A DNA stretch of 36,772 nucleotides from Altererythrobacter sp. (GTDB lineage Bacteria > Pseudomonadota > Alphaproteobacteria > Sphingomonadales > Sphingomonadaceae). The stretch lies in contig JAJUJV010000009.1 of the NCBI GenBank assembly GCA_029265155.1, positions 1 to 36,772 on the forward strand, in the 5' to 3' direction. The notes under the pieces are model-generated. The model was not told the DNA's origin. It saw only the letters and a list, made by a program, of their open reading frames with translations, and did no database searches. Shown here piece by piece: positions 24,306 to 34,662 of this stretch (position 1 is its first letter; each line of letters opens with the position of its first letter). Both the position numbers and the translations under genes were made by a program.

Positions 24306-26528
24306 GTGGCTCCCAAATCCCTCATCCGTTGCCTGCTCCTCTCCGGGGCGTTTTTTGTCCTCACTTCGGTGGGGATTTGGCTGCTGCAGTGGAGTGGCGG
24401 CTTTCCGGTCATGTGGCCCGCGCCTGCGATCCTGTTGGCGTTGTTAGCAGCCGGACCGCGGCACAAAATTTTCCAGGCGCTTATCGCTTACATTTTGGGC
24501 GGTGCTGCAGCGATGATCCTATTCGGATGGCCGCCGGAAAATGCAGTGATGTTGGCTGCTACGCTGCTCCAGGTCGCGGGCGCTATCATTGTGCTTCGCC
24601 GGCTGCGCGGTAACGCCGTCGATTGGTTCGACAATCTCGATGGCTTGCTGACTTTCGTGTTTGTCGCCGGCGTCGCTATGCCGGCCGCCGCCGCCTACCC
24701 GATCTCGCTTGTGCAAGGCACCGACGCGTTCGACAACGGGCTGCTGGCGTGGTTCGCCTGGTTCGCCGGCAATGGCCTGGCGGTGCTGGTACTAACACCC
24801 TTGGCCTGGCTGGCGCTCAGCGGCAAGATTGCGGGGGAAGTTGCCGCTGCTCATCGCAGCGACAGGATCGTCCTCGTCGCCGCGCTGAGCGGAGTGGCAC
24901 TGACTGCCGTCCTGGTGTTCTCACAATCGACCGGTCCATTCCTCTTCCTGCCGTTCTTCCCCATGGTAGTGGCAGCATTCAAGATCGGCCGGGTCGGCGC
25001 CCTGCTCTCGGTCGTCATTCTCCTCACGGCTGCGATCTGGGGGCTGGCGATTGGCGCAGGGCCGATCGCAACCATGATGGGTGACTCGGCCTGGCGTTTC
25101 CAGGCGCTGCAACTCTATCTCGCGACCGGATTGCTCACCGCGCTGCCCGCCGCGGTCGAGATGGAGTACCGCCGCGCGACTACTCGTGAGCTGCGTGAGG
25201 CGCTCGAGAAGCTCTCCAGGAGCGAGCGCCGTGCCCGCCGCCTCGCCCATACAGATGCACTCACCGGATTGGCCAACCGCCGGTTCTTCCTCTCCGAATT
25301 GGAAGAAGCCGTTGCAGGCGATGCTCCGCTGACGCTGGCGATAATGGACGTCAATCAGTTCAAGGCGATCAACGACCAATGGGGCCACCTAGTCGGCGAT
25401 CAAGTTCTCAAGACCGCAGGCGAGCGCTTCCGCAAAGCGGTCGGCCCCGATGTGCTGGTAGCGCGATTGGGCGGTGACGAGTTCGCGGTGCTGACCACCG
25501 GCGAAACGCGAGATGGTCCTGGTGCAATCGGGCGCCGCATCACGGCAGCGTTGGATGAACCAATACCCGCAGGCGGCCGCACCTTGCAGGTTTCCTCCTC
25601 GTGTGGGCTGGTGCACTCCCCTTCCGGGGAGGAGCTGACCTGCTCGCGGCTGCTCGCGCGAGCCGACGCGGCGATGTACCACGCCAAGCGCAACCCCGCC
25701 CCGCACATGATGCTGTTTTCGTCCGCGATGGCCGCGGAAGAATCCCGCAAGCTCCGCATCCAGGAAGCTTTGGCTACGCCAGGCGGGCGCGCAGACATCG
25801 AACTCGTCTATCAGCCAATCTTCGACTTGCGGACCGGCCGAATGGCCTCTGCGGAAGCACTGGCCCGCTGGATCTGCCCCAGCGTCGGCCCGGTCGCACC
25901 TTCTGAGTTCATCCCGTTAGCCGAGCGCGAACGCGTGATCCGACCGCTGACCTGGCGCCTGCTCGAACTAGCGCTGAGCGATGCAGCACAATGGCCCGAG
26001 TGGCTCTCTCTGTCGTTCAACATCAGCGCGGACCATGTCTGCACTGAAGGCTTTTCACGAGATCTGCTCGGCATTGTCGAAGCGAGCCGCTTCGATCCCG
26101 CCCGGCTCAAGCTGGAGATCACGGAAACGGCGCTACTGCGCGATTCAGCCGTCGCAACCCACAACTGCGCCGCGTTGCAACGCCAGGGGATCCACATTGT
26201 GCTCGACGATTTCGGCGCAGGCTGTGCATCGGTGACCTATCTACGCAGCCTGCGCTTCGACGAGGTTAAGCTGGATCGATCGCTGACAATGAACTCCCGC
26301 AGCGAAGAGGGCCATCTGTTGGCCCGAGGCGTGATCGAACTATGCGCAACGTTGGAGGTGCCCTGCACTGCCGAACACCTCGAGACGCAACAGGATCTCG
26401 ATCGCTTTGTCGCGCTGGGATGCCGGTTCGGCCAAGGATACTTCCTTCAGAAACCGACGAGCGGGGAAGCCATTGGCGCTTTTGCGGGTGCGCCGAAACC
26501 AACTCCGCAGAAGTCGCTCGTCGCTTGA
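24306..26528 (+). CDS. MASE1-like membrane GGDEF-EAL cyclic-di-GMP enzyme
   Basis: Residues about 1-285 form a multi-helix membrane sensor of MASE1-like character. Residues about 312-470 are a GGDEF domain with an intact GGDEF (RLGGDEF at 387-393) and LTGLANRR. Residues about 495-725 are an EAL domain with EAL (517-519), FNIS, EITETAL, LDDFGAG, DEVKLDRSL, AEHLET and QGYFLQKP, so the residues needed for phosphodiesterase activity appear present. The RxxD inhibitory site before GGDEF is not seen. The protein may therefore make and degrade c-di-GMP, or mainly one of these. A GTG start is used, after GAGAGAG. It stands between hisZ and purA. Confidence 0.92.
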   Translation: MAPKSLIRCLLLSGAFFVLTSVGIWLLQWSGGFPVMWPAPAILLALLAAGPRHKIFQALIAYILGGAAAMILFGWPPENAVMLAATLLQVAGAIIVLRRLRGNAVDWFDNLDGLLTFVFVAGVAMPAAAAYPISLVQGTDAFDNGLLAWFAWFAGNGLAVLVLTPLAWLALSGKIAGEVAAAHRSDRIVLVAALSGVALTAVLVFSQSTGPFLFLPFFPMVVAAFKIGRVGALLSVVILLTAAIWGLAIGAGPIATMMGDSAWRFQALQLYLATGLLTALPAAVEMEYRRATTRELREALEKLSRSERRARRLAHTDALTGLANRRFFLSELEEAVAGDAPLTLAIMDVNQFKAINDQWGHLVGDQVLKTAGERFRKAVGPDVLVARLGGDEFAVLTTGETRDGPGAIGRRITAALDEPIPAGGRTLQVSSSCGLVHSPSGEELTCSRLLARADAAMYHAKRNPAPHMMLFSSAMAAEESRKLRIQEALATPGGRADIELVYQPIFDLRTGRMASAEALARWICPSVGPVAPSEFIPLAERERVIRPLTWRLLELALSDAAQWPEWLSLSFNISADHVCTEGFSRDLLGIVEASRFDPARLKLEITETALLRDSAVATHNCAALQRQGIHIVLDDFGAGCASVTYLRSLRFDEVKLDRSLTMNSRSEEGHLLARGVIELCATLEVPCTAEHLETQQDLDRFVALGCRFGQGYFLQKPTSGEAIGAFAGAPKPTPQKSLVA

Positions 26529-26629
26529 CCCTGATGCAGGGCATTGACCCTGCCGAGACCGGCTTGCCCAATTCTCCCCCACGGCCTAGGGCCGCCGCGG
26601 TTTCCCAGCGAGAATAGAAGGCAGCACTC

Positions 26630-27915
<1,286 letters not shown>

Positions 27916-27919
<4 letters not shown>

Positions 27920-27935
27920 GTCTATGGGAACTCAG
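27916..27935 (+). other. Small inverted repeat spanning the purA stop codon
   Basis: CTGAGT (27916-27921, containing the TGA stop) and ACTCAG (27930-27935) flank 8 bases. No T-run follows, so it is not a clear terminator. It may be fortuitous. Confidence 0.25.
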
Positions 27936-27961
27936 CCGAACCTGCGGGGATTGCAGCAACC

Positions 27962-28693
27962 ATGACTTCGCGTGAAAAGACGGCGCTCCTGACGCTGGAA
28001 GACAGCAGCCCGGCCCGTCCGATCACCGAGAAGCTCTTCACCATAGCCTGGGGCGCGATCCAGTGGCCTTGGCTTGCCCGGAGCCTGTGGGGAGGCAAGC
28101 TTGCCGACAAGAACGCGCTACTCGACAGGCTCGGCCTGCCGCACGATGCCTTGCCACACCTCGGCAGTTGGAAAGCGGACACCTACTTCCTGTGGCGGAT
28201 TGTTGGCGCGATCGAGAAGCTGCGCCCGCGCGAAGTAGTCGAGCTGGGCTGCGGCGCCTCTACCTTGGTGGTTTCCAAGGCATTGCAGTTGAACGGTGGG
28301 GGCCGGCTCACCAGCCTCGACCAGCACGCCGGCTTTGCGGAAGCCACGGCGAAGTGGCTCGCCAGCCATGACCTCGATGCCTCGCTACGCCACGCGCCTA
28401 TCGTCGAGGATCCCAGTGACTGGTCGCATTGCTGGTACGAGCTTCCGACTCTGCCGCAGCAGATCGACCTCCTGGTAATTGACGGACCGCCATGGACGCT
28501 GAACCCGTTCGTGCGTGGCCGGGCCGAGGTTCTGTTCGACCGCCTTGCCCCAGGCGGGATGGTGTTACTCGACGACGCGGCGCGGCCGGGCGAGCGAGTC
28601 GTGGCGCAACGGTGGAAACGCGATTGGCCGGATTTTCGTTTCACCTTGCTACCGGGTGCGAAAGGGACGCTGGTAGGAGAGCGGCTGCGCTGA
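27962..28693 (+). CDS. Class I SAM-dependent methyltransferase, unknown substrate
   Basis: The SAM-binding motif is EVVELGCGASTLVVSKAL (about residues 90-107). It is followed by GGRLTSLDQHAGFAEAT, where the acidic residue after beta-2 would bind the SAM ribose, and by IDLLVIDGPPWTLNPFVRGRAEVLFDRLAPGGMVLLDD. This resembles the Methyltransf_24 type used on small molecules or sugars. The 243-aa protein has a polar N-terminus with a hydrophobic patch (FTIAWGAIQWPWLARSLW) that may touch the membrane. It follows purA by 42 bp. The substrate cannot be inferred. Confidence 0.8.
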   Translation: MTSREKTALLTLEDSSPARPITEKLFTIAWGAIQWPWLARSLWGGKLADKNALLDRLGLPHDALPHLGSWKADTYFLWRIVGAIEKLRPREVVELGCGASTLVVSKALQLNGGGRLTSLDQHAGFAEATAKWLASHDLDASLRHAPIVEDPSDWSHCWYELPTLPQQIDLLVIDGPPWTLNPFVRGRAEVLFDRLAPGGMVLLDDAARPGERVVAQRWKRDWPDFRFTLLPGAKGTLVGERLR

Positions 28694-28703
28694 ACGCAGC
28701 TTC

Positions 28704-28732
28704 TTGACCTGAACCCATTTTGTTCACATCAT
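28704..28732 (+). promoter_or_regulatory. Promoter with palindromic operator in the spacer
   Basis: TTGACC (28704-28709) and CATCAT (28727-28732) are separated by exactly 17 bases, a good alphaproteobacterial sigma-70-type promoter. The whole 17-base spacer is TGAAC-CCATTTT-GTTCA, a perfect 5-bp palindrome. A regulator, perhaps the downstream winged-helix protein itself, could bind there. The start codon of that gene is 26 bases after the -10. Confidence 0.6.
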
Positions 28733-28758
28733 GTTCCTCCGACTCCGGAGTGAACCAG

Positions 28759-29733
28759 ATGACCCACACCGACTTCATTTACTCCTCAGCCTCTGATCTA
28801 CCGGCTGCCTCGCTTACTGCCTCGATCTTCGCTGATCGCGCACACCTGCGCGATCAGATACGGGACGACGTGGCGGCGGCTGGTTTGGCAGTACGGGAAT
28901 GCACGGCTGTACCGGCCCTACTTACGAGCGAATTGCGTCCGCTCAGCGAAGTCGTCTTGCTTGATTGTCCGCGAAGCGACGCGCGCACACTTGCGGCTCT
29001 GCTCCAGCTCGACAGCCAAGCTGCGCGTGCAGGAACGTGTCTCATCATCTCGACCAGCGTGGCTGCGCTCGAGGACGTTTTCGCCTGCTGCGATCAGAGC
29101 GCACCGGAGATTCTGGTCGACCCGAGCCGCACCGATCGTGTGTTGGCGCTGGGCCGGGTCGTCGGGCGAATACGCGGGTCGAGGGTGCGGGAGCTTTCCG
29201 AATTGGACCGCCTGGCACTGCTGCGTCTGACCAAACAAGTGGGAGAAATCGCGCAGCGGCTGGAGCAATTTGGCAAGACGCGTCGGATTTGCGGCGACAA
29301 AGAGCTCCGTCTCGAAAGCCCTTCACAGGTTTGGAACGGGACCACCGGCGGCGGCGCCGAAAGGCTGCGGTCCATCCGTCCCGCGTTGCCAGACCCTCGC
29401 CTGGTGCGGCGGATCATCCGCCAACGCCAACTTCGCGCCCGGTACTTCGAGGAGGAACTGTTCGGCGACCCTGCGTGGAACATGCTGCTCGACCTGACAG
29501 CAGCCCGCGCGGAACACACCCGAGTGTCGGTGACTTCGCTGTGCATCGCCAGCGGCGCTCCTCCGACAACGGCGTTGCGCTGGATCGGGCAAATGACCGA
29601 AGCCGGCCTGTTTCAGCGGGTTCAGGATGACACCGATCGTCGCCGCGTCTTCATCGCTCTTACCGATCGGGCGGCCGATGCGATGGCACGCTATTTCGAT
29701 GAAATCGGGGTAGACGCCGCAGAGTTCGTGTGA
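28759..29733 (+). CDS. Winged-helix (MarR-like) regulator with unassigned N-terminal domain
   Basis: The ATG at 28759 follows GGAG and gives 324 aa. The C-terminal 95 residues read RYFEEELFGDPAWNMLLDLTAAR, VTSLCIASGAPPTTALRWIGQMTEAGLFQRVQDDTDRRRVFIALT, a MarR-like winged helix. The N-terminal part (about 1-150) contains SIFADRAHLRDQIRDDVAAAGLAVREC and SEVVLLDCPRSDARTLAAL, vaguely like a receiver fold but without a clear full set of receiver residues. A charged, flexible linker joins the two. The promoter just upstream with a palindromic spacer suggests autoregulation. The target genes are unknown. Confidence 0.75.
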   Translation: MTHTDFIYSSASDLPAASLTASIFADRAHLRDQIRDDVAAAGLAVRECTAVPALLTSELRPLSEVVLLDCPRSDARTLAALLQLDSQAARAGTCLIISTSVAALEDVFACCDQSAPEILVDPSRTDRVLALGRVVGRIRGSRVRELSELDRLALLRLTKQVGEIAQRLEQFGKTRRICGDKELRLESPSQVWNGTTGGGAERLRSIRPALPDPRLVRRIIRQRQLRARYFEEELFGDPAWNMLLDLTAARAEHTRVSVTSLCIASGAPPTTALRWIGQMTEAGLFQRVQDDTDRRRVFIALTDRAADAMARYFDEIGVDAAEFV

Positions 29734-29777
29734 CGGCTTTCGCGGCGCGCTTCGATCCGCTAAGGCGCCTCGCGCAA

Positions 29778-29853
29778 GGGCGGTTAGCTCAGTTGGTAGA
29801 GCATCTCGTTTACACCGAGAGGGTCGGCGGTTCGAGCCCGTCACCGCCCACCA
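29778..29853 (+). tRNA. tRNA-Val, anticodon TAC
   Basis: The 76-base cloverleaf has acceptor GGGCGGT pairing with ACCGCCC, D-arm TAGCTCAGTTGGTAGAGC, anticodon arm TCTCG-TTTACAC-CGAGA with anticodon TAC (reads GTA), T-arm GGCGGTTCGAGCCCGTC, and an encoded CCA end. It lies between the winged-helix gene and obgE, on the plus strand. Confidence 0.97.
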
Positions 29854-29907
29854 TTGCGTCAGGCGGCCGCCCTCTCATCAAGGGGAACCGCGCACCGGCC
29901 GGGTCCT

Positions 29908-30966
29908 TCAGTCGAGCGGCGACCATGCCTTGCCGGCTTCCTCAGCATCCTGCGCGGCACCTAGCGTTTCGGTGCCGGTCCGGGCAGGTAGATGCTCCAG
30001 CACCGCATCGAGCAGGGCCGGAATACCCTGGCCGGTAGCACCCGAAATCGGGAAGACGCGGGCCGCTCCCGCAGCCTTCAACTCCTCGGCAAAAGCCGCT
30101 GCGAGTTCGGCGTCGGCCAGATCGATCTTGTTCAGCGCGATCAGCGTCGGCTTATCGGCAAGTTCGGTGCCGTAAGCCTCGAGCTCGTCGGTAACGATCT
30201 GCATCGCCTCGGCAGGATCGGCACCGGAGATGTCCACGAGGTGGATCAGCACTCGGCAGCGTTCGATATGCCCGAGGAAACGGTCGCCAATTCCCGCCCC
30301 TTCCGAAGCGCCTTCGATGAGGCCCGGAATGTCGGCAAGAACGAACTCGCGTTCATGGTGCCGAACCACGCCGAGTTTCGGCACCAGCGTCGTGAACGCA
30401 TAGTCGCCGACTTTCGCGCGCGCGTTTGAGACTTGGTTGATGAACGTCGACTTGCCGGCATTCGGCAATCCGACGAGCCCAACATCCGCCAGCAGCTTGA
30501 GGCGCAGCCAGATCGCCATCTCCTGCGCCGGCATGCCAGGCTGGTGTTGACGCGGAGCACGGTTGGTGGAGGTGGCATAACTGGCATTGCCTCGCCCGCC
30601 CATCCCACCTTCGAGCAGCACAACGCGCTGCCCAACCTCGGTGAAGTCCGCGAGGAGTTCCTCGCGCTCCTCATCGAAAACCTGGGTTCCGACCGGCACC
30701 TCGATCACCAGATCAGGCGCGCTGGCTCCGGTGCGGTTTCGTCCCATCCCATGGCCGCCGCGCTGGGCCTTGAAGTGCTGCGTATAACGAAAGTCGATCA
30801 GCGTATTGAGGCCCGCCACGGCAACCATGACAATATCGCCGCCCTTGCCGCCGTTGCCGCCGTCCGGACCACCGTACTCGATGAACTTCTCGCGCCGGAA
30901 GCTGACAGCTCCGGGCCCGCCGGCGCCCGAACGGATATAGATCTTCGCTTGGTCGAGGAAATGCAT
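29908..30966 (-). CDS. obgE: GTPase Obg
   Basis: Obg is a ribosome-associated GTPase involved in 50S maturation and stress control. The N-terminal glycine-rich Obg fold is seen in [43 protein letters not shown]. The G domain has G1 [10 protein letters not shown], the switch II region [14 protein letters not shown] and G4 NKIDLAD. I use ATG 30966 after AGGTG, giving 352 aa; the track ORF adds 19 unsupported residues. It follows tRNA-Ala on the same strand and converges with tRNA-Val. The usual upstream rplU-rpmA pair is not present here. Confidence 0.96.
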   Translation of the reverse strand: MHFLDQAKIYIRSGAGGPGAVSFRREKFIEYGGPDGGNGGKGGDIVMVAVAGLNTLIDFRYTQHFKAQRGGHGMGRNRTGASAPDLVIEVPVGTQVFDEEREELLADFTEVGQRVVLLEGGMGGRGNASYATSTNRAPRQHQPGMPAQEMAIWLRLKLLADVGLVGLPNAGKSTFINQVSNARAKVGDYAFTTLVPKLGVVRHHEREFVLADIPGLIEGASEGAGIGDRFLGHIERCRVLIHLVDISGADPAEAMQIVTDELEAYGTELADKPTLIALNKIDLADAELAAAFAEELKAAGAARVFPISGATGQGIPALLDAVLEHLPARTGTETLGAAQDAEEAGKAWSPLD

Positions 30967-31024
30967 GGAATCACCTAGCCCGTTTTCGGCGGGCTTGTCG
31001 AACCGCACGCATCGGATGGACAAC

Positions 31025-31100
<76 letters not shown>

Positions 31101-31183
31101 GTTCCAGTGTCGCGCGGCAGCGTGTCCGCCGCGGAGAGCGCGCCCTTAGCGAATTGCCTCGGCCCTTGGAAGAACAAATATTG

Positions 31184-32068
31184 CTATTCGTCGCTACCTG
31201 GTTCGGGCACCGGTTGCACGATCGGCGTGCTCACCGTGTCCTCAGGGACGGCGATCAGCGGAATGCGCGCGCCCGTCTGCGCATCGGTAATTTCGCCAGT
31301 GGAAGCCGGAGCGTTCAGGTTCACCAGAGTAGCTGCTACCGTAGGTCCCGATACTCCGTGCACGGCCACGTATCCGGGTTGCGAGGAACCATAGCGAGAG
31401 CCGTAGCGAGCATCCCATGCCGCCGAAGCCACACGGTACTCTTCATACTGCCGGAAGAAGGTCTGGAACACCGCTTCATAACGCGGAAGGCTGCTCATCG
31501 CGAAGGTCTTGGGATCGTCGGGCGGAGACGCTTGGAACTCGCTCGCGATCTGCACCGCGACATTGCAGAAATCGGCGCGCGCCGGCGGCAGCGCGAAATA
31601 GTTATAGACTTGCGTCATGTAGGCTTCGCGCGCCTTCACTGCGTCGTTGCGTGAGCCGTGCTCACGGCGGAAGCGCTGGTCAATGGCAGTGTTCGTCGCC
31701 GAAAGCACCTTGGCGTACTTCTTCAGGAACGCACCATAACCTTCCAGAATTCCTGCATGCGCAGGGTCCATGCAGTTCAGCGCTGCCACGTTCCAGGCGG
31801 AGCGGAAGTGCCAAAGGGTGCTATCCTCATCGAGATTGCTGTTGACCGTCATGCGCTGCCCATTCGGGCCGAGCGGCGGCAGCAGCATCGCATAGTCCGC
31901 CCCGCCGGGCGGCACTGGCCGGTACGGCACAACTTCCGCAACGGGTGGGGGAGGCGGCGGAGGCGGAGGCGGCGGCGGTGGGGGGGGCGGAGTTGCGCAC
32001 GCAGCAAGCAGACCCACGGCCCCGGCGACGACGGCATGCCTGATCCAATGCGGGCGATTTGAACTCAT
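31184..32068 (-). CDS. Predicted lipoprotein with a 16-proline run
   Basis: The 294-aa product starts [35 protein letters not shown] is a lipobox. The Cys is followed by ATP and in all 16 consecutive prolines, encoded by mixed CCN codons, then [14 protein letters not shown]. The remaining 230 residues form a soluble domain (for example [38 protein letters not shown] and [27 protein letters not shown]). I recognise no named family. Two Cys in the domain could form a disulfide. It is monocistronic by appearance, with a BI-1 gene terminator upstream and tRNA-Ala downstream. Confidence 0.8.
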   Translation of the reverse strand: MSSNRPHWIRHAVVAGAVGLLAACATPPPPPPPPPPPPPPPPVAEVVPYRPVPPGGADYAMLLPPLGPNGQRMTVNSNLDEDSTLWHFRSAWNVAALNCMDPAHAGILEGYGAFLKKYAKVLSATNTAIDQRFRREHGSRNDAVKAREAYMTQVYNYFALPPARADFCNVAVQIASEFQASPPDDPKTFAMSSLPRYEAVFQTFFRQYEEYRVASAAWDARYGSRYGSSQPGYVAVHGVSGPTVAATLVNLNAPASTGEITDAQTGARIPLIAVPEDTVSTPIVQPVPEPGSDE

Positions 32069-32159
32069 GGTACGCCGATCCCCTCTGTCTGCGCGTGCTT
32101 ATCGCAGAGCGCGCCTTGCGCCGCGATTAAGCGCGCAATTTATCCGGTTGGAAGCACAA

Positions 32160-32194
32160 AGAAAATGCCCGGGATGCATTTTGGCATCCCGGGC
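32160..32194 (-). terminator. Intrinsic terminator of the BI-1 family gene
   Basis: GCCCGGGATGC (32167-32177) and GCATCCCGGGC (32184-32194) form a perfect 11-bp stem with a 6-base loop. On the minus strand it is followed by ATTTTCTTTGT. It lies 39 bases after the stop of the gene at 32233. Confidence 0.88.
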
Positions 32195-32232
32195 ACGATG
32201 AAGCGATTCTGGCGTGCGCCGATTCGCGCGGG

Positions 32233-33021
32233 TTACTCCCTCTGACCCATGAAGCTGAGCAGGAACTGGAACATGTTGATGAAGTCCAGGTACAGGCTCA
32301 GAGCACCCATGATGGCCATCTTCCCCAGCGGGTAGGCGGCCGCGGCGTTCGGATTGGTCACCTTCATGTTCTGGATGGACAGGTATTCGCGCTTCAGGCG
32401 CTGCGTGTCGTAGGCGGTCAGGCCCGCGAAGATCAGCACGCCAAGGAAGCTGATCGCATAGCTCAGCGGTTCGGAGCCGATGAACATGTTGATCACCATC
32501 GCCAGCAACAACCCGATCACACCCATGATCAGGAAGCTGCCGAAGCCGGACAGATCCTTCTGGGTGGTGTAGCCAAACAGGCTCAGGCCCGCGAAAGCAC
32601 CGGCCGTAGCGAAGAATGCCGCCGCAATCGAAGCTCCGGTGTAGACGAGGAAAATCGTCGACAGCGAGAGGCCCATCAGCGTTGCGAAGCCCCAGAACAT
32701 CGCCTGAAGCGTGCCTGTGGAGAAGCGGTTGATTCCGAAGCTCATCGCGAAGACGATCGCCAGCGGCGACAGGATCACCACCCAGGCGAGAATCCCGCCA
32801 TTCATGAACAGCTGCGCCGCGGCCGATTCCGCACCGCCGCGCGAGAACAACAGCGCGACGATGCCGGTGAGCAGCACGCCGCTGGTCATGTAGTTGTAAA
32901 TGGAAAGCATGTGGCGACGTAGGCCAGCATCGAAGGTCGTGCGGCCCGCGACATCACCCGTCAGGCTCGGCGACGCTCCGAAGCCCTGCCGGGTCGCTCG
33001 GGGGTCGTTCCAGTCTGCCAT
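32233..33021 (-). CDS. Bax inhibitor-1/YccA family membrane protein
   Basis: The 262-aa protein has seven hydrophobic segments after a polar N-terminus that includes DAGLRRHMLSIYNYMTSGVLLTGIVALLF. The C-terminal LSLYLDFINMFQFLLSFMGQRE has the conserved Asp-rich end of the TMBIM/YccA family, and ISFLGVLIFAGLTAYDTQRLKR is the family signature. Bacterial members are linked to FtsH modulation (YccA) or pH-sensitive calcium leak (BsYetJ), so the role is by analogy. The ATG at 33021 is chosen as MADWNDPRAT follows it; the earlier track start is unneeded. A strong terminator follows. Confidence 0.92.
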   Translation of the reverse strand: MADWNDPRATRQGFGASPSLTGDVAGRTTFDAGLRRHMLSIYNYMTSGVLLTGIVALLFSRGGAESAAAQLFMNGGILAWVVILSPLAIVFAMSFGINRFSTGTLQAMFWGFATLMGLSLSTIFLVYTGASIAAAFFATAGAFAGLSLFGYTTQKDLSGFGSFLIMGVIGLLLAMVINMFIGSEPLSYAISFLGVLIFAGLTAYDTQRLKREYLSIQNMKVTNPNAAAAYPLGKMAIMGALSLYLDFINMFQFLLSFMGQRE

Positions 33022-33156
33022 ACTAAATCCAAACTCCGTGTTGACAGCCTCACTCGTGGGCCGTTCGCCGTTCAATATCGGGGGAAGGCCTACGGGATTC
33101 AAGGAAAACCGGACATCTGACCGAACGATCTTCCGCGCGACGGACTGTTCGCTCTT

Positions 33157-33957
33157 CTACCTCGCTTCTTCCGCCATTTCGGCGCTGCGATCGCGCGCTG
33201 CGCGCAAGGTCTTTTCGAGCAGCTTCCGCAGCGCTTCACCTTCGTCAAGCGCATCGAGCCCGGCCTGCGTCGTTCCTCCCGGGCTCGCCACGCGCCGAGC
33301 CAGTTCGCCCGGATCGTGGGGAGACATTGCCGCGAGCGCCGATGCTCCTTCCACCGTAGCCACTGCCAGTCGCCCGGCTTGGTCCGTAGCCAACCCCAGA
33401 TCACTTGCCACCGCGGCCAGCGCATCGATGAACCGATAGACAAACGCGGGACCCGATCCGGCCAGTGCCGTCACCAGGTGAAATTCCTCCTCCGCGATCC
33501 ACTCTGGAGTACCAAGTGGCGCCAGCAGTTGCGTTGCTGCCTTGCGCGCGCCTTCATCCAACCCTGAACCAGCCAGTGCCATCGGCGACTTGCCGAGCGC
33601 GGCTGCTAGATTCGGCATGACCCGCAGGATTCCGCCTGCGCGCGGGAAATGCTTCGCAAGCACTTCGAGTTCGGCGCCCGCAAGGATAGAGATCACGACG
33701 GCGTCCGATCCGGCGACCGGCTCCACCTGCGGCGCTACCTCGCCAAGAAGTTGCGGCTTCACGCCCAGCAGAATGGCATCGAACCGTTCGCCTTCTGGCA
33801 TCGCGGGCAAGCTGCGCACCTCTGGTGGCAACTCAGGATCGGCCGGGTCGACAACCGTAAAGCGCGCTGGATCAAAGCCGGCTGCGAGCCACCCCTGCAA
33901 CATCGCCCCGGCCATGTTGCCGCAGCCGACGATGAGAACTGAATCAAAAGTCGTCAC
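33157..33957 (-). CDS. proC: Pyrroline-5-carboxylate reductase
   Basis: ProC makes proline from pyrroline-5-carboxylate using NAD(P)H. The N-terminal nucleotide motif is SVLIVGCGNMAGAMLQGWL. The substrate and dimer region reads RVMPNLAAALGKSPMAL, and the C-terminal ALAGSGPAFVYRFIDALAAVASDLGL and SPGGTTQAGLDALD are the ProC signature. The GTG at 33957 after AAGGG gives 266 aa, close to E. coli (269). The longer track ORF reads into the YbjN gene. The ybjN-like gene is 38 bp upstream, a pairing I recall in alphaproteobacteria. Confidence 0.95.
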   Translation of the reverse strand: MTTFDSVLIVGCGNMAGAMLQGWLAAGFDPARFTVVDPADPELPPEVRSLPAMPEGERFDAILLGVKPQLLGEVAPQVEPVAGSDAVVISILAGAELEVLAKHFPRAGGILRVMPNLAAALGKSPMALAGSGLDEGARKAATQLLAPLGTPEWIAEEEFHLVTALAGSGPAFVYRFIDALAAVASDLGLATDQAGRLAVATVEGASALAAMSPHDPGELARRVASPGGTTQAGLDALDEGEALRKLLEKTLRAARDRSAEMAEEAR

Positions 33958-33995
33958 GTTGCGCCCTTCATCTTCTGTTCGGAGCAGGAGAGGTT

Positions 33996-34502
33996 TCAGG
34001 CCTCGCCCGCTGCGTCCACCAGCGCCGCCTCCAGGGCCTCTTTCGGCCGCTTGTCGCCCCACAACACGAACTGAAAGGCGGGATAGAAGCGATCGCACTC
34101 GGACACGGCGGTCTCTATCGTCAGTTGCGCCATGTCCAGGCTCAGCACGCCGTCGGCCCCGAGCATCAGGCCGTGCCGATAGAGCAACATGCCGCCATTG
34201 GACCAGATGTCGAAATGGCCAATCCAGAGCTGCTCATTCACCATCGCCAGCAGCTCGTAAGCCGCCTTACGCTTCGCTTCAGGCACGCGAATTTCGGGCA
34301 GGCACAGCAGCTGCAGCACACTGTCTTCGGTGCGCCAAATGCCTCGGACCTGATAAGTAGCCCAACTGCCCTGGATCTCGCCGCAGATCTCGTCATCGTT
34401 GACGAACTCGCACGGCCATCCATGCGCCTCGAACAACTGCGCGAGCATTTCCACCGGCGCTGCGTCTTCCGCTCCGTCGCCTTGCTCGCGCTCGATGTTC
34501 AT
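33996..34502 (-). CDS. YbjN domain-containing protein
   Basis: The 168-aa protein contains MLAQLFEAHGWPCEFVNDDEICGEIQGSWATYQVRGIWRTED and LLAMVNEQLWIGHFDIWSNGGMLLYRHGLML, the alpha/beta layout of the YbjN family (type III secretion chaperone-like fold). In E. coli YbjN overexpression affects motility and stress responses, but the biochemical function is unknown. The ATG at 34502 follows GGGAAGG. It directly precedes proC, which suggests a common transcript. Confidence 0.85.
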   Translation of the reverse strand: MNIEREQGDGAEDAAPVEMLAQLFEAHGWPCEFVNDDEICGEIQGSWATYQVRGIWRTEDSVLQLLCLPEIRVPEAKRKAAYELLAMVNEQLWIGHFDIWSNGGMLLYRHGLMLGADGVLSLDMAQLTIETAVSECDRFYPAFQFVLWGDKRPKEALEAALVDAAGEA

Positions 34503-34662
34503 CGTTAACCTTCCCGTCCACTTGCCACCCGCCTGCTCATGCGACGGCGCAGCCTTGCGGAGCAATCAGGGGTTAGGAACCGGTTGGGCAAAACTCGACA
34601 ACCCTGTTGGCAAAGTGTGCAAAACCAGTGCGCAGCGTTCGTTCCGCTCGGTTGTCAGCAGC

